The notes under the pieces were generated by a model. It did no database searches. It was given only the letters and a program-made list of their open reading frames with translations, and was not told where the DNA came from. Both the position numbers and the translations under genes were made by a program. This document shows positions 1 through 8,208 of a stretch of 28,158 nucleotides of DNA, in pieces. Numbering within the stretch: position 1 is the first letter of the stretch; the number at the start of each line of letters is the position of its first letter. Source of the stretch: an uncultured Erysipelotrichaceae bacterium (GTDB lineage: Bacteria; Bacillota_I; Bacilli_A; Erysipelotrichales; Erysipelotrichaceae); assembly GCA_944326175.1 (NCBI GenBank), contig CALVCY010000073.1:1-28158 (forward strand). Reading direction: 5' to 3'.

Positions 1-2
1 AT

Positions 3-188
3 TTTGAGCGATTTAGAAACCGAATTATCTACTGCTTAAATTCTGAGACGATATATATGGGGGTACCCTATCGACCGATTGTACGATTTCAAAGGGATCG
101 GAATAAGCAGAATGCTGAACGAAGACAACGTGGTGAAAGTAGAGTCTACAAAAAAAGACCTGTAAAAAACAAAAGTCTCCCTGGTTAA
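3..188 (+). CDS. Possible 3' end of an unidentified plus-strand ORF (partial)
   Basis: This frame is open from the window edge to a TAA at 186-188, about 61 codons. The reading is very rich in Arg, Lys, Gln and Asn (for example RFQRDRNKQNAERRQR). It uses AGA, AGG and CGG codons more than the neighbouring genes. The tail could belong to a transposase or another nucleic-acid-binding protein, but I recognise no family. A competing reading in frame 1 ends at 39 with a short ILSDLETELSTA tail, which has codon use more like the neighbours. The two cannot both be assumed real, and the stretch may simply be non-coding. Confidence 0.2.
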   Translation, partial: FERFRNRIIYCLNSETIYMGVPYRPIVRFQRDRNKQNAERRQRGESRVYKKRPVKNKSLPG

Positions 189-204
189 TGCAATCAGGGA
201 GACT
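164..204 (-). terminator. Rho-independent terminator downstream of the M18 aminopeptidase
   Basis: Perfect 10-bp stem AGTCTCCCTG / CAGGGAGACT (174-183 with 195-204). On the minus strand it is followed by TTTTGTTTTTT. It would end the osmC-aminopeptidase transcript. Confidence 0.8.
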
Positions 205-209
205 ATGCT

Positions 210-285
210 TATAAATTTTAGTTGGGGAGCAATGAACCACAGAAGTTTAAAGCCCATCTATGGCATCCCCACTCAAAAATTTATA
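210..285. repeat. Imperfect inverted repeat, possibly a MITE-like remnant or 3'-UTR hairpin
   Basis: The arm at 210-228 (TATAAATTTTAGTTGGGGA) is nearly the reverse complement of 266-285 (TCCCCACTCAAAAATTTATA). The outer ten bases match perfectly and the inner part has a one-base offset. About 37 bases lie between the arms. It sits between the aminopeptidase stop codon and its terminator. No clear target-site duplication is visible beyond the terminal TATA, and no second copy occurs in the window. Confidence 0.45.
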
Positions 286-312
286 GTGCCCTTTTGCATG
301 GTCGAACCACGC

Positions 313-1704
313 TTATTTCATGTCTTTCAAAAACGCTTTGTAAGCAAGGTAGCCATCATACACATCGGCTTTGCTAACCACTTCATATGGAGCATGCATG
401 TTCTGTACGGCAATACCAGCATCGATGACCTCGATGTCATATTCGGCACAGATATGGGCAATGGTCCCGCCACCACCGACATCCACACCTCCCAGTTCAC
501 TGGTCTGATAGGCGATGTGATTATCTGCCATCACTTTACGCACTTTAGCGATATATTCCGCCGAAGCATCATTGCTACCGCTTTTTCCACGGGCACCGGT
601 ATACTTGTTAAAGACGATACCTTGACCTAAAAAGCAAGTATTGTGCATGTCATTGACGCTGGGATAATTGGGATCAAAACCGGCCGAAACATCAGAGCTG
701 AGCATACGGGATGCAGAAAGGCAAGAGCGAGTGGCGAAATGATGATCATTGCCACACAGGATATTGATCATGGTGACATGGTTCTCAAAGGCCACGCTTT
801 GCGCACCGGTCGCACCGATCGAACCAACTTCTTCCTTATCGGTCAAACAACAGCAGGTGGTATAGTCACATTCCCCGGCATCCAACAAAGCCATCAAGGA
901 AGTATAAGCACACACTTTATCATCATGACCGTATCCCATGATCATGGAGCGATCCAGACCATAGTCTCTCGCCGCCCCATTGGGGACGACCTCCAGTTCT
1001 GCACTGATCAGATCATCCTCTTCGATGTCATATTTTTCCTTCAATAACTTCAGGATGTTGGCCTTGACTGGTTCCTTGGTCTCTTTGGGGGCATCCTTTA
1101 ACGGAATAGAGCCAATGGTAACGTTCATGGCTTCACCATTGATCACTTCCGACGCGGTTTTTTTCATTTGTTCACCGGCTAAATGAATCAAAAGATCAGA
1201 AATACCGACCACCGGATCACACGGATCATCCCCGATATTGATGGTTTTGACCTGTCCATCCATGGTCGCCACCACACCCTTGATGGTCAAGGGGATCGCG
1301 ACCCACTGGTATTTTTTGATTCCACCATAATAATGGGCTTTCAATAATGCAGCATCATGATCCTCATACAACGGACGTTGTTTGATATCCAAACGCGGGG
1401 AATCGATATGGGCCCCCAGGATGTTCATCCCTTGGGCAAGTGGTTTTTTACCGATCACGAAAAGATCCAGTGCTTTGCCACGATTATTCGCATAGACCTT
1501 ATCCCCAGGTTTTAATGCGATGTGATTTCTGAAACATTCATCCAAATCTTTGAATCCATGGGATTTGGCCAATTCCACGGAAGCACTGACAAATTCACGT
1601 TCAGTCTTGTTGGCGCTGATAAAGGCTTTATAGCCTTCATTGAAGTCCATGACTGCATTTTGGGTAGCTTCATCGTAAGAAAGCCACAAACTTTTGTTTT
1701 CCAT
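313..1704 (-). CDS. M18 family aminopeptidase (aspartyl/aminopeptidase I type)
   Basis: A cytosolic metalloaminopeptidase of the M18 family, which removes N-terminal residues from peptides using a two-metal centre. The 463 residues are normal for the bacterial 'aminopeptidase 1' branch. Visible motifs are AHIDSPRLD near residue 98 (metal ligand His99, Asp101), GYGHDDKVCAYTSL (metal Asp), DKEEVGSIGATG (catalytic and metal Glu) and a C-terminal QNMHAPYEVVSKAD with the last His ligand. The frame stays open upstream to 1800. I chose the ATG at 1704 because the preceding gene's stop overlaps it as TAATG and family N-termini begin here. It is the second gene of a two-gene unit with the OsmC-like gene and is probably translationally coupled to it. 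Substrate preference cannot be told from sequence. Confidence 0.93.
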   Translation of the reverse strand: MENKSLWLSYDEATQNAVMDFNEGYKAFISANKTEREFVSASVELAKSHGFKDLDECFRNHIALKPGDKVYANNRGKALDLFVIGKKPLAQGMNILGAHIDSPRLDIKQRPLYEDHDAALLKAHYYGGIKKYQWVAIPLTIKGVVATMDGQVKTINIGDDPCDPVVGISDLLIHLAGEQMKKTASEVINGEAMNVTIGSIPLKDAPKETKEPVKANILKLLKEKYDIEEDDLISAELEVVPNGAARDYGLDRSMIMGYGHDDKVCAYTSLMALLDAGECDYTTCCCLTDKEEVGSIGATGAQSVAFENHVTMINILCGNDHHFATRSCLSASRMLSSDVSAGFDPNYPSVNDMHNTCFLGQGIVFNKYTGARGKSGSNDASAEYIAKVRKVMADNHIAYQTSELGGVDVGGGGTIAHICAEYDIEVIDAGIAVQNMHAPYEVVSKADVYDGYLAYKAFLKDMK

Positions 1705-2111
1705 TACTTTACTTTTGTTTGATCCAGTTTGACGATGGTTTGACCATTTAATGTGATCGTGATATCTGCAACACAGCCAATCGTGGCCATCATCGAACAC
1801 GCTGCCGCACTATCCACCAAGATGGCTAGAATGCGTGAAGTCGTTTCTTCCATGCTAATATCGATCCGCACCGTTTGAAGGGTGGTCGGGACCATATTAC
1901 GTTTTTCACCTGCAACTTCCATGGTGAAAGCCGGAATATCCACCTTCAACTTTTCTGCCATTTCCCAGATCGTGGCACTGTAACAGCCGCACAATGCTCC
2001 TAAGGTCAGATCATACGGTTTAAAGGCTTCATCCCCCAATGCGATGGTTGAACCATTCACGTCCAGAACACCCCATGGTTGTTGGTTAGCATCAAAAGAA
2101 AACCGGATCAT
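1704..2111 (-). CDS. OsmC/Ohr-like protein
   Basis: A 135-residue protein with the OsmC fold pattern. After an N-terminal beta-rich part there is a helix ALCGCYSATIWEMAEKL, where the family's first cysteine motif lies, and later AAACSMMATIGCVADI with the second cysteine region. Family members are typically thiol peroxidases acting on organic hydroperoxides. Some related proteins lack peroxidase activity, and the motifs here are less canonical than OsmC or Ohr proper. The start follows AAGGAG with six bases of spacing. The stop TAA overlaps the next gene's ATG (TAATG). Pairing with an aminopeptidase gives no clear functional clue. Confidence 0.8.
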   Translation of the reverse strand: MIRFSFDANQQPWGVLDVNGSTIALGDEAFKPYDLTLGALCGCYSATIWEMAEKLKVDIPAFTMEVAGEKRNMVPTTLQTVRIDISMEETTSRILAILVDSAAACSMMATIGCVADITITLNGQTIVKLDQTKVK

Positions 2112-2134
2112 CGCATACTCCTTTCAATGGTCCT

Positions 2135-2143
2135 ATTGTATCA
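2135..2143 (-). promoter_or_regulatory. Extended -10 of the osmC-aminopeptidase promoter
   Basis: The minus strand reads TGATACAAT, an extended -10 of TGN-TACAAT. It lies just upstream of AAGGAG and the ATG at 2111, predicting a short leader of about 17 bases. The -35 position falls inside the palindrome at 2157-2169. Confidence 0.5.
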
Positions 2144-2156
2144 CTTTCCACCTTCG

Positions 2157-2169
2157 ATGGTTCAACCAT
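2157..2169. promoter_or_regulatory. Palindrome ATGGTTCAACCAT in a divergent promoter region
   Basis: Perfect 6+1+6 inverted repeat between the divergent osmC and ABC transporter genes, covering the expected osmC -35 site. It is one of eight exact ATGGT-N3-ACCAT sites in the window. A binding protein is inferred, not known. Confidence 0.4.
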
Positions 2170-2184
2170 GCATATCGCAATGGA

Positions 2185-2201
2185 TTGTGATAGAATCACA
2201 A
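2185..2201 (+). promoter_or_regulatory. Palindrome TTGTGAT-AGA-ATCACAA overlapping the -10 of the ABC transporter gene
   Basis: Seven-base perfect arms separated by AGA. The sequence TGTGATAGAAT inside it can serve as a -10 (TAGAAT at 2191-2196), about 28 bases before the ATG. An operator covering the -10 would suit a local repressor. The half-sites resemble CRP or Rex half-sites, but the spacing is five, not six. Confidence 0.45.
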
Positions 2202-2223
2202 CCATCATCGCCAGGAGGATCCT

Positions 2224-3963
2224 ATGAATAAAGCACGCTTTAAAAAATTCCTGTCTTATTATCGTCCATATATCTCTCTTTTGATCGCAGATCTGTTTGC
2301 CGCTTCCATCATGGCTGCCACCACATTGATCATTCCTTTGATCATCCGCTATATCGTCAATGATCTTCTACCCAGTCAGCCATCTTCCCTTCGACCGATA
2401 CTTTCCCTTGGTTTAGCCATGCTAGGACTCGTGGCTTTGGAAATGGCATGCAACTTCTTTGTGACTTGGAAAGGCCATTCCATGGGTGTACGGATGGAAA
2501 AAGACATGCGTGCCGAATTATTTGACCACCTGCAAAAACTTTCCTTTTCTTTCTATGACAACGCCAAAGTCGGCTCCCTGATGTCCCGTGCCACTTCGGA
2601 TCTTTTCCAATTGGTGGAACTGTATCACCACGGCCCAGAAGATATCATCATCTCCCTGGTCAAATTTATCGGTGCCTTCGCCATACTGGCCTCGATCCAT
2701 TTACCCTTGACCTTGATCATATTTACCTTGGTCCCGTTGATGTTGATCTATGCGTGGTTTTCCAATAAAAAACTCAATGAAGGATACGTGCACAACAAGG
2801 AAACATTAGCCAAAGTATCCGCAGCACTGGAAGACAATCTCAACGGGGTGCGTGTGGTGCAATCATTCGCCAATGCAGATTACGAAAATAAACGTTTTGA
2901 TACCATATCCAATGAATATTCATCCGCCAAGCAGCATACCTATTTCTACATGGCGCAATATTTTACTGGCATGAATGCCATGGTCACATTGATGACGGTG
3001 GTCGTGGCCATTGCCGGCGCTGTGTTTATTTTCAACGGCCAACTTTTTGTTGGCGATCTATTGACCTTTACACTTTATATTTCCAATTTTACCGAACCGA
3101 TCCGCAAAGTGATCAATTTTGCGGAAACCTATCAAGATGGGATGAGTGGTTTCATTCGCTTTTGTCAGATCATGGAAATCCAGCCAGATATTGCCGATCG
3201 AGATGATGCCAAGTGTTTGAATGTGACCAATGGGGATATCGTATTTGAAAATGTTAGCTTTGCCTATGATCCCAACCACCCAGTATTTTCACATTTAAAC
3301 CTAAAAGTGGATGGTGGCACCAGTGTGGCACTGGTTGGATCCAGTGGTGTTGGCAAAACTACGTTATGCTCCTTATTGCCCCGTTTCTATGATCCTCAAA
3401 GTGGGACCATCTCGATCGATGGTCAATCCATCGATTCCGTCACCTTGAAATCACTAAGAGAAAATATCGGTATCGTCCAACAGGATGTCTATTTATTCAA
3501 TGGCACCATCGCCGAAAATATCGCCTATGGCAAACCCACTGCATCCATGGAAGAAATCATTGCTGCCGCTAAAGCGGCCAATGCCCATGATTTCATCATG
3601 GCATTGCCCAATGGATATGATTCCGATATCGGCAGCCATGGTGTCAAACTCTCCGGTGGTCAAAAACAACGACTCGCCATTGCCCGCGTATTCTTAAAAG
3701 ATCCCAAGATCTTGATCTTTGATGAAGCCACCAGTGCATTGGACAATGAAAGCGAACATTATGTCCAACAATCCTTATCCACATTAGCGCTGAATCGGAC
3801 CACCTTCATCATTGCGCATCGCCTTTCCACCATCCGCAATGCCAAACGCATCATCGTTTTAGGTGAACATGGGATCGAAGAAGAGGGTGATCATGCCACA
3901 CTGATGGCCAAACATGGCGCATATGCCAAACTGGTGGAGATCCAGTATGTCGATGCACATTAA
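2224..3963 (+). CDS. ABC exporter, fused permease and ATPase (MsbA/BmrA type)
   Basis: A 579-residue half-transporter. Residues 1 to about 310 form six membrane segments. The ATPase domain has Walker A GSSGVGKTT (372-380), signature LSGGQ (476-480), Walker B ILIFDEATSALD with catalytic Glu501, and the switch His532 in AHRLST. All catalytic residues are intact and no partner half-transporter is nearby, so a homodimer is likely. Family members export lipids, drugs or peptides; the substrate is not predictable. The start has AGGAGG at good spacing. The gene end overlaps the following DUF1275 gene by 17 bases. The palindrome across its -10 suggests local repression. Confidence 0.93.
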   Translation: MNKARFKKFLSYYRPYISLLIADLFAASIMAATTLIIPLIIRYIVNDLLPSQPSSLRPILSLGLAMLGLVALEMACNFFVTWKGHSMGVRMEKDMRAELFDHLQKLSFSFYDNAKVGSLMSRATSDLFQLVELYHHGPEDIIISLVKFIGAFAILASIHLPLTLIIFTLVPLMLIYAWFSNKKLNEGYVHNKETLAKVSAALEDNLNGVRVVQSFANADYENKRFDTISNEYSSAKQHTYFYMAQYFTGMNAMVTLMTVVVAIAGAVFIFNGQLFVGDLLTFTLYISNFTEPIRKVINFAETYQDGMSGFIRFCQIMEIQPDIADRDDAKCLNVTNGDIVFENVSFAYDPNHPVFSHLNLKVDGGTSVALVGSSGVGKTTLCSLLPRFYDPQSGTISIDGQSIDSVTLKSLRENIGIVQQDVYLFNGTIAENIAYGKPTASMEEIIAAAKAANAHDFIMALPNGYDSDIGSHGVKLSGGQKQRLAIARVFLKDPKILIFDEATSALDNESEHYVQQSLSTLALNRTTFIIAHRLSTIRNAKRIIVLGEHGIEEEGDHATLMAKHGAYAKLVEIQYVDAH

Positions 3964-4600
3964 TCAAAAAAGCGATTCTCTACTGATCGGTATCATCCTG
4001 TTTTTCATTGGTGGATTCCAAAACGGATATACCTATTTTTTACGAGGTGGGGTATTTGCCAATCTGCAGACCGGAAACATGATTTTTTTAGCCCATACAC
4101 TGGTGTATGAACACGGTGAACACTTTTGGCATTATTTGATCCCGCTTGTGGCATTTGGATTGGGGATATTCCTTGCGACACGGCATCGTTTGATCCATCA
4201 TGGTAAACACCACTGGCGCAGTCATATCTTGATGGTGGAGGTGTTGTTGATCCTTGTATGTGGCGCTTTGCCCACCACATGGAACGATTTAGCCAATGCG
4301 TTAGTCAGTTTGAATGCTGCACTTACTGTATCAGCTTTCCAACACTTCAAAGGTTATCCAATGGCGTCCACCATGATGATCGGTAATTTCAAAGCGATCA
4401 TGACGCATTTAGGTGCCTATACTGTCGATCATGGTCTAAACCATCTACATATCATCCAAACCATTGGTTTATTGATGTTGGTTTTTTTAGTGGGAGCATT
4501 ATGTGCAATTGCATTGGTCCAACCATTATCCATCCATGGGATTTGGTTACTCATTCCACTTCTCGTGATCGCGATATCCATCATGGAAAGGGCAAATTGA
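3947..4600 (+). CDS. DUF1275 (YoaK-like) membrane protein
   Basis: A 217-residue protein with about six hydrophobic segments. It carries the DUF1275 hallmark near the N-terminus, GGFQNGYTYFLRGGVFANLQTGN. The family is widespread and of unknown function; a transporter-like role is often suggested but unproven. I chose the ATG at 3947 because GGTGGAG precedes it by 7-8 bases. It lies inside the last codons of the ABC exporter gene (17-base overlap), so the two are co-transcribed and probably coupled. The frame is open further upstream to 3914 without a better ribosome site. Confidence 0.85.
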   Translation: MSMHINQKSDSLLIGIILFFIGGFQNGYTYFLRGGVFANLQTGNMIFLAHTLVYEHGEHFWHYLIPLVAFGLGIFLATRHRLIHHGKHHWRSHILMVEVLLILVCGALPTTWNDLANALVSLNAALTVSAFQHFKGYPMASTMMIGNFKAIMTHLGAYTVDHGLNHLHIIQTIGLLMLVFLVGALCAIALVQPLSIHGIWLLIPLLVIAISIMERAN

Positions 4601-4617
4601 GCGACCTGAATTTGTTA

Positions 4618-4646
4618 TTGTCACACAAACCGCATCATAGTATAAT
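4618..4646 (+). promoter_or_regulatory. Promoter of the tRNA-Glu/tRNA-Trp pair
   Basis: TTGTCA (4618-4623), a 17-base spacer, and a perfect TATAAT (4641-4646), 17 bases before the tRNA. Confidence 0.85.
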
Positions 4647-4663
4647 GATGCAGCAAAACGGAT

Positions 4664-4740
4664 GGCTTGTTGGTGAAGCGGCTGAACACATTGCCCTCTC
4701 AAGGCAACATTCACGGGTTCGAATCCCGTACAAGTCACCA
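4664..4740 (+). tRNA. tRNA-Glu (anticodon CTC)
   Basis: Full cloverleaf with encoded CCA. Acceptor GGCTTGT pairs with ACAAGTC (one G-T pair), discriminator A at 4737, CCA 4738-4740. The D stem is GTG/CAC, the anticodon stem TTGCC/GGCAA with loop CTCTCAA, and the T arm CGGGTTCGAATCCCG. The anticodon at 4698-4700 is CTC, which reads GAG. This is the less common Glu isoacceptor, so a TTC version should exist elsewhere. Confidence 0.92.
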
Positions 4741-4752
4741 TTGAGCTAAATT

Positions 4753-4826
4753 AGGGGCATCGTACAATGGTAGTACATCGGTCTCCAAAACCGCTGATGG
4801 GAGTTCGATTCTCTCTGCCCCTGCCA
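4753..4826 (+). tRNA. tRNA-Trp (anticodon CCA)
   Basis: Acceptor AGGGGCA/TGCCCCT, discriminator G, encoded CCA at 4824-4826, and anticodon loop CTCCAAA with CCA. The outermost anticodon-stem pair (27-43) is a T-C mismatch; the rest folds normally. It is 12 bases behind tRNA-Glu and shares its promoter and terminator. Confidence 0.93.
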
Positions 4827-4836
4827 TTATCATTTC

Positions 4837-4860
4837 ACGGTCTGTAATGACCGTTTTTTT
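4837..4860 (+). terminator. Terminator of the tRNA-Glu/Trp unit
   Basis: Stem CGGTC/GACCG with loop TGTAAT, followed by seven T. Confidence 0.85.
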
Positions 4861-4872
4861 ATGGTTCGAGCA

Positions 4873-4881
4873 TGGTAAAAT
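4873..4881 (+). promoter_or_regulatory. Extended -10 (TGGTAAAAT) giving a predicted leaderless transcript
   Basis: TAAAAT at 4876-4881 is preceded by TGG and followed by exactly six bases before the ATG at 4888. The predicted start of transcription is the A of ATG. No Shine-Dalgarno is present. Confidence 0.6.
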
Positions 4882-4887
4882 GAAACC

Positions 4888-5820
4888 ATGAAAGAACGTG
4901 AACTCACCCTTGTATCCGATTATGATGGATTGACCTTACATGGAACGATGGTCAGTCCATCTTCACCCACAACTGTTGCGCTTATCGTTCATGGCATGGT
5001 GGAACATCGTGGCCGATATCAAGCATTGATGCGATTTCTGTCTGATCATGACATCGCTTCAGTAATTTTTGATCATCGTGGACATGGGGAAAGCGTTGCT
5101 TCTTTAAATGATTTGGGATATTTCAATGATCAAACGGGTACCGCGATCATTTCAGATCTGAAAACGATCATCGACCATGTCCATCACTGGTTCGACCATC
5201 TTCCACTTGTGATCATCGCCCATTCGATGGGCACATTGATATCAAGAGTTTATTGCAAACGATACAGCCACAGTATTGACGCCTTGATTTTAAGTGGATC
5301 GCCATCTGCAAATGGATTGGTCAATCTCGCCATTGGTTTAACCAAAGGTTTACTGATGGTCCATGATGACCATTACCGATCCTATTTCATGCAACGGCTT
5401 ATTTTTGGTACCTATGCCAAAGCATTTTCAAAAGATCCATCCACCAATGGTTGGTTATGTTCCGATCCACAAGTGGTTATGGAGTATGACAAAGACCCTT
5501 ATTGTAACTATGTCTTTACATTGGATGGCTTTTTGAATCTGTTTTTGTTATTGAAACGCACCTATAGCAAAACTGGATTATCCAGGATCAATACCACCTT
5601 ACCCACATTGTTTCTCGCTGGTGCCCATGATCCGTGCATCGTATCCATCGATCGATTCCATGATGCAGTGAAACAATGGCAAAGTTTTGGTTTTACCAAC
5701 GTTGAATCCAAGATCTATCCAAATGACCGCCACGAGATCTTCAACGAAACCGATAAATCACAGGTATATATGGATGTATTGACATTCATCCAATCCCATG
5801 TGATTCAAGGAGTACAATGA
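4888..5820 (+). CDS. Alpha/beta hydrolase, monoacylglycerol lipase-like (Hydrolase_4/S33)
   Basis: A 310-residue cytosolic serine hydrolase. The catalytic triad can be placed: Ser113 in AHSMG, Asp248 in AGAHDP and His282 in NDRHE. HGMVEHRGRY (35-44) and FDHRGHGES (61-69) are typical of the lysophospholipase/monoacylglycerol lipase group. It probably hydrolyses monoacylglycerols or lysophospholipids, but the exact ester is unknown. It opens a five-gene operon: its TGA overlaps the ABC-F ATG (ATGA), and a ribosome site AAGGAG for the next gene lies inside its end. The gene itself lacks a Shine-Dalgarno and appears to start at the transcript's first base. Confidence 0.88.
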   Translation: MKERELTLVSDYDGLTLHGTMVSPSSPTTVALIVHGMVEHRGRYQALMRFLSDHDIASVIFDHRGHGESVASLNDLGYFNDQTGTAIISDLKTIIDHVHHWFDHLPLVIIAHSMGTLISRVYCKRYSHSIDALILSGSPSANGLVNLAIGLTKGLLMVHDDHYRSYFMQRLIFGTYAKAFSKDPSTNGWLCSDPQVVMEYDKDPYCNYVFTLDGFLNLFLLLKRTYSKTGLSRINTTLPTLFLAGAHDPCIVSIDRFHDAVKQWQSFGFTNVESKIYPNDRHEIFNETDKSQVYMDVLTFIQSHVIQGVQ

Positions 5821-7394
5821 GCAATCTTCAATTGCGTGATCTAACCATTCGTTTACTAAACAATGACGCACGGCGTATCGTCGAGCAACTTTCGTTTACG
5901 CTCAATGCGAAAGATCGTCTTGCGATCATTGGTGAAGAAGGTTGTGGTAAAACCACCGTGTTGAATTATCTGAATCAACCATCCTCCATCGATGGTTATA
6001 CCATCACTACGTGTGATGGATATACCCATGGTGCGATCAGTTATCTGCCACAGAAATTGGAAATGGATCGATTAAATTCCACCGTTTCCACTTTTTTCTT
6101 TACCCACGATGATGGTTCATTGGATTACGACCATTTGGAAAACTATGAACGATTCAAACGATTTGCTTTTGATTATGGATTTGATGCCCAATGGTTTGAC
6201 CAAGATCCGCTGATGAATCAATTATCCGGTGGACAACGTATGCGCTATCGTTTAGCCATCTGCCTGTTTGACAAAACCGATGTGATCTTGATGGATGAAC
6301 CCACCAACGATCTAGATATCCCTTCCATCGAAAAACTGATCCAAACCATCACGAATTTGGATCAGATCATCATCTTCGTCTCCCATGATACCTATTTTCT
6401 ATCCAAAGTCGCCACCCATATCCTGGAAATGCGCAAGATCGAGTGGTTGGATCACAACGAAGTGATTTTCCATAAATCCGGTTATGATGATTACGTCAAG
6501 ATGCGAGTGGATGCCACCAATAAAGCCATGATGGTCTACCAAAGTGAAACCAGAAAGCGAAAAGAAAAAGCTAAAAAACTCGAACAGATCCGTTCAAAGG
6601 TCGAATATGCCCAAAACCAAGCTGTCCGTACCCCGGCGGTTGCCCGCAAGCTTGCCAAAAAGATCAAAGCCGTCAATAAACAGATCGAAAACAATGCCCA
6701 AATGACGATGGTCAAACCAACGGATGTCAATGCCATTCCACTTTCATTCAAAAATCAAACCGTTTCTTCCAAACATCTACTCTGGTCCACCCATTATGCA
6801 TCCTTGGATCATGGTACGACCCATTTATTGGAGGCCTTTACCATCACCTTGCATCATGATGACCATTGGGTATTGGTCGGTGAAAATGGATGTGGTAAAA
6901 CTACTTTGATGGATCTTTTATATTCCCAATTATCCACACATTATCAAGTCGCTTATCTACATCAATCCATCAACACACAATTGGATCCAACACGTTCGCC
7001 ATTTGATGATCTATCCATTGCGTTGGGGTATGATAAAGCCACCTCCGATCTGATCCATACCACCCTTTCCGCATTGCATCTTTGCTATGATGAGATCCAC
7101 CAACCATATGCTGATCTCTCCCAAGGGACATTGACCAAATGCATCTTGGCGAAAATGGTATTGGGTGATTATCAGATCCTATTATTGGATGAGCCCACCC
7201 GCAACATTTCCCCGTTGAGTGTCTCCTCGTTAAGTACACTTTTGAAATCTTTTGGCGGTTGTATCTTGTGTGTCAGCCATGATCGTTATTTCATCGAATC
7301 CACATTCCAAAATGTATTATGGTTCAACCATCATCAACTGATCCAAACCAATGTATCCACCTATCTCAAATCCATTACAGAAATGATAGAATAA
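5817..7394 (+). CDS. ABC-F type ATPase
   Basis: A 525-residue soluble protein with two ATPase domains and no membrane segment, the ABC-F layout. Domain 1 has GEEGCGKTT (39-47), LSGGQ (136-140) and LMDEPTNDLD. A charged linker of about 70 residues (roughly 230-300) is rich in Lys and Arg, as in the P-site tRNA interaction motif. Domain 2 has GENGCGKTT (355-363), an altered signature LSQGT (434-438) and DEPTRNIS in place of DEPTNHLD. Family members act on ribosomes; some protect against antibiotics and others rescue stalled translation. Which applies here cannot be told. It overlaps the lipase gene by four bases and is followed by the phosphorylase after 28 bases. Confidence 0.88.
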   Translation: MSNLQLRDLTIRLLNNDARRIVEQLSFTLNAKDRLAIIGEEGCGKTTVLNYLNQPSSIDGYTITTCDGYTHGAISYLPQKLEMDRLNSTVSTFFFTHDDGSLDYDHLENYERFKRFAFDYGFDAQWFDQDPLMNQLSGGQRMRYRLAICLFDKTDVILMDEPTNDLDIPSIEKLIQTITNLDQIIIFVSHDTYFLSKVATHILEMRKIEWLDHNEVIFHKSGYDDYVKMRVDATNKAMMVYQSETRKRKEKAKKLEQIRSKVEYAQNQAVRTPAVARKLAKKIKAVNKQIENNAQMTMVKPTDVNAIPLSFKNQTVSSKHLLWSTHYASLDHGTTHLLEAFTITLHHDDHWVLVGENGCGKTTLMDLLYSQLSTHYQVAYLHQSINTQLDPTRSPFDDLSIALGYDKATSDLIHTTLSALHLCYDEIHQPYADLSQGTLTKCILAKMVLGDYQILLLDEPTRNISPLSVSSLSTLLKSFGGCILCVSHDRYFIESTFQNVLWFNHHQLIQTNVSTYLKSITEMIE

Positions 7395-7422
7395 TATCAA
7401 ATCCATCTTATAAAGGAGATTA

Positions 7423-8208
7423 ATGATGATCGATTATACCGAAGGCAGTGGCAAACAATATCATATCGGCGTTGGTCCGAATGACATCGGAAAATATGTC
7501 TTTTTACCGGGTGATCCCAAACGCGTTGCGAAAATCGCCGCTTTTCTCAAAGATGCCATATTAGTCGGCGATAGCCGTGAATTTACCACCTACACCGGAT
7601 ACATTGGTGATACCAAAGTATCCGTGACCTCCACCGGTATCGGTGGACCTTCCGCTTCCATCGCCATGGAAGAACTGGTCGCCTGTGGTGCCCATACCTT
7701 TATTCGCATCGGCACCTGTGGCGGTATGGATCTTGATGTCAAAAGCGGGGATATGGTCATCGCCCAAGGGGCGATCCGTGCCGAAGGCACCTCCCAAGAA
7801 TACATGCCCATCGAATTCCCTGCCATTGCGGATTTTGATGTCACCACCGCATTGGTCCAAGCCGCACAAACCGCCAACCATCCCTATCATGTCGGTGTCG
7901 TCCAATGCAAAGATGCATTCTATGGTCAACACCGTCCGGAAACTTTACCCAATGGTGCAGAACTATTACGCAAATGGGATGCGTGGTTAAAAGGTGGAAC
8001 ATTGGCATCGGAGATGGAAAGTGCCGCTTTGTTCATCGTTGCTTCTTATTTGCACGTACGCTGTGGCAGTTGTTTTCTGGTGATCGCCAACCAACAACGT
8101 GCATTGGCAGGATTGGATAATCCACAAGTCCATGACATCACGCCCATGATCGAAATGGCCATTGATGCCATGGCAAAACTGATCGAAAAGGATAAACAAA
8201 ACGCATGA
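7423..8208 (+). CDS. udp: Nucleoside phosphorylase, uridine phosphorylase-like
   Basis: A 261-residue enzyme of the PNP/UDP family that cleaves nucleosides with phosphate to give free base and ribose-1-phosphate. Motifs are LPGDPKRV (phosphate loop), [23 protein letters not shown], and the base/ribose segment [10 protein letters not shown]. The overall pattern matches uridine phosphorylase better than purine nucleoside phosphorylase. AAAGGAG is followed by two adjacent ATGs; the second (7426) has the better spacing, so the start is uncertain by one codon. Its TGA overlaps the murT ATG (ATGA), tying pyrimidine salvage to wall synthesis in one transcript. Confidence 0.88.
   Translation: MMIDYTEGSGKQYHIGVGPNDIGKYVFLPGDPKRVAKIAAFLKDAILVGDSREFTTYTGYIGDTKVSVTSTGIGGPSASIAMEELVACGAHTFIRIGTCGGMDLDVKSGDMVIAQGAIRAEGTSQEYMPIEFPAIADFDVTTALVQAAQTANHPYHVGVVQCKDAFYGQHRPETLPNGAELLRKWDAWLKGGTLASEMESAALFIVASYLHVRCGSCFLVIANQQRALAGLDNPQVHDITPMIEMAIDAMAKLIEKDKQNA

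Noticed and set aside
205..630. Plus-strand ORF of 141 codons
   Set aside because: It is antisense to the well-supported aminopeptidase gene and shows no family motif or ribosome site.
2185..2201. CRP, FNR or Rex site
   Set aside because: Half-sites are similar, but the spacer is one base too short for these consensus sites.
4547..4741. Minus-strand ORF beginning VTCTGFEPVNVALRGQ
   Set aside because: It is the antisense of tRNA-Glu; the GFEPVN-like string is a known artefact of translating tRNA T-arms.
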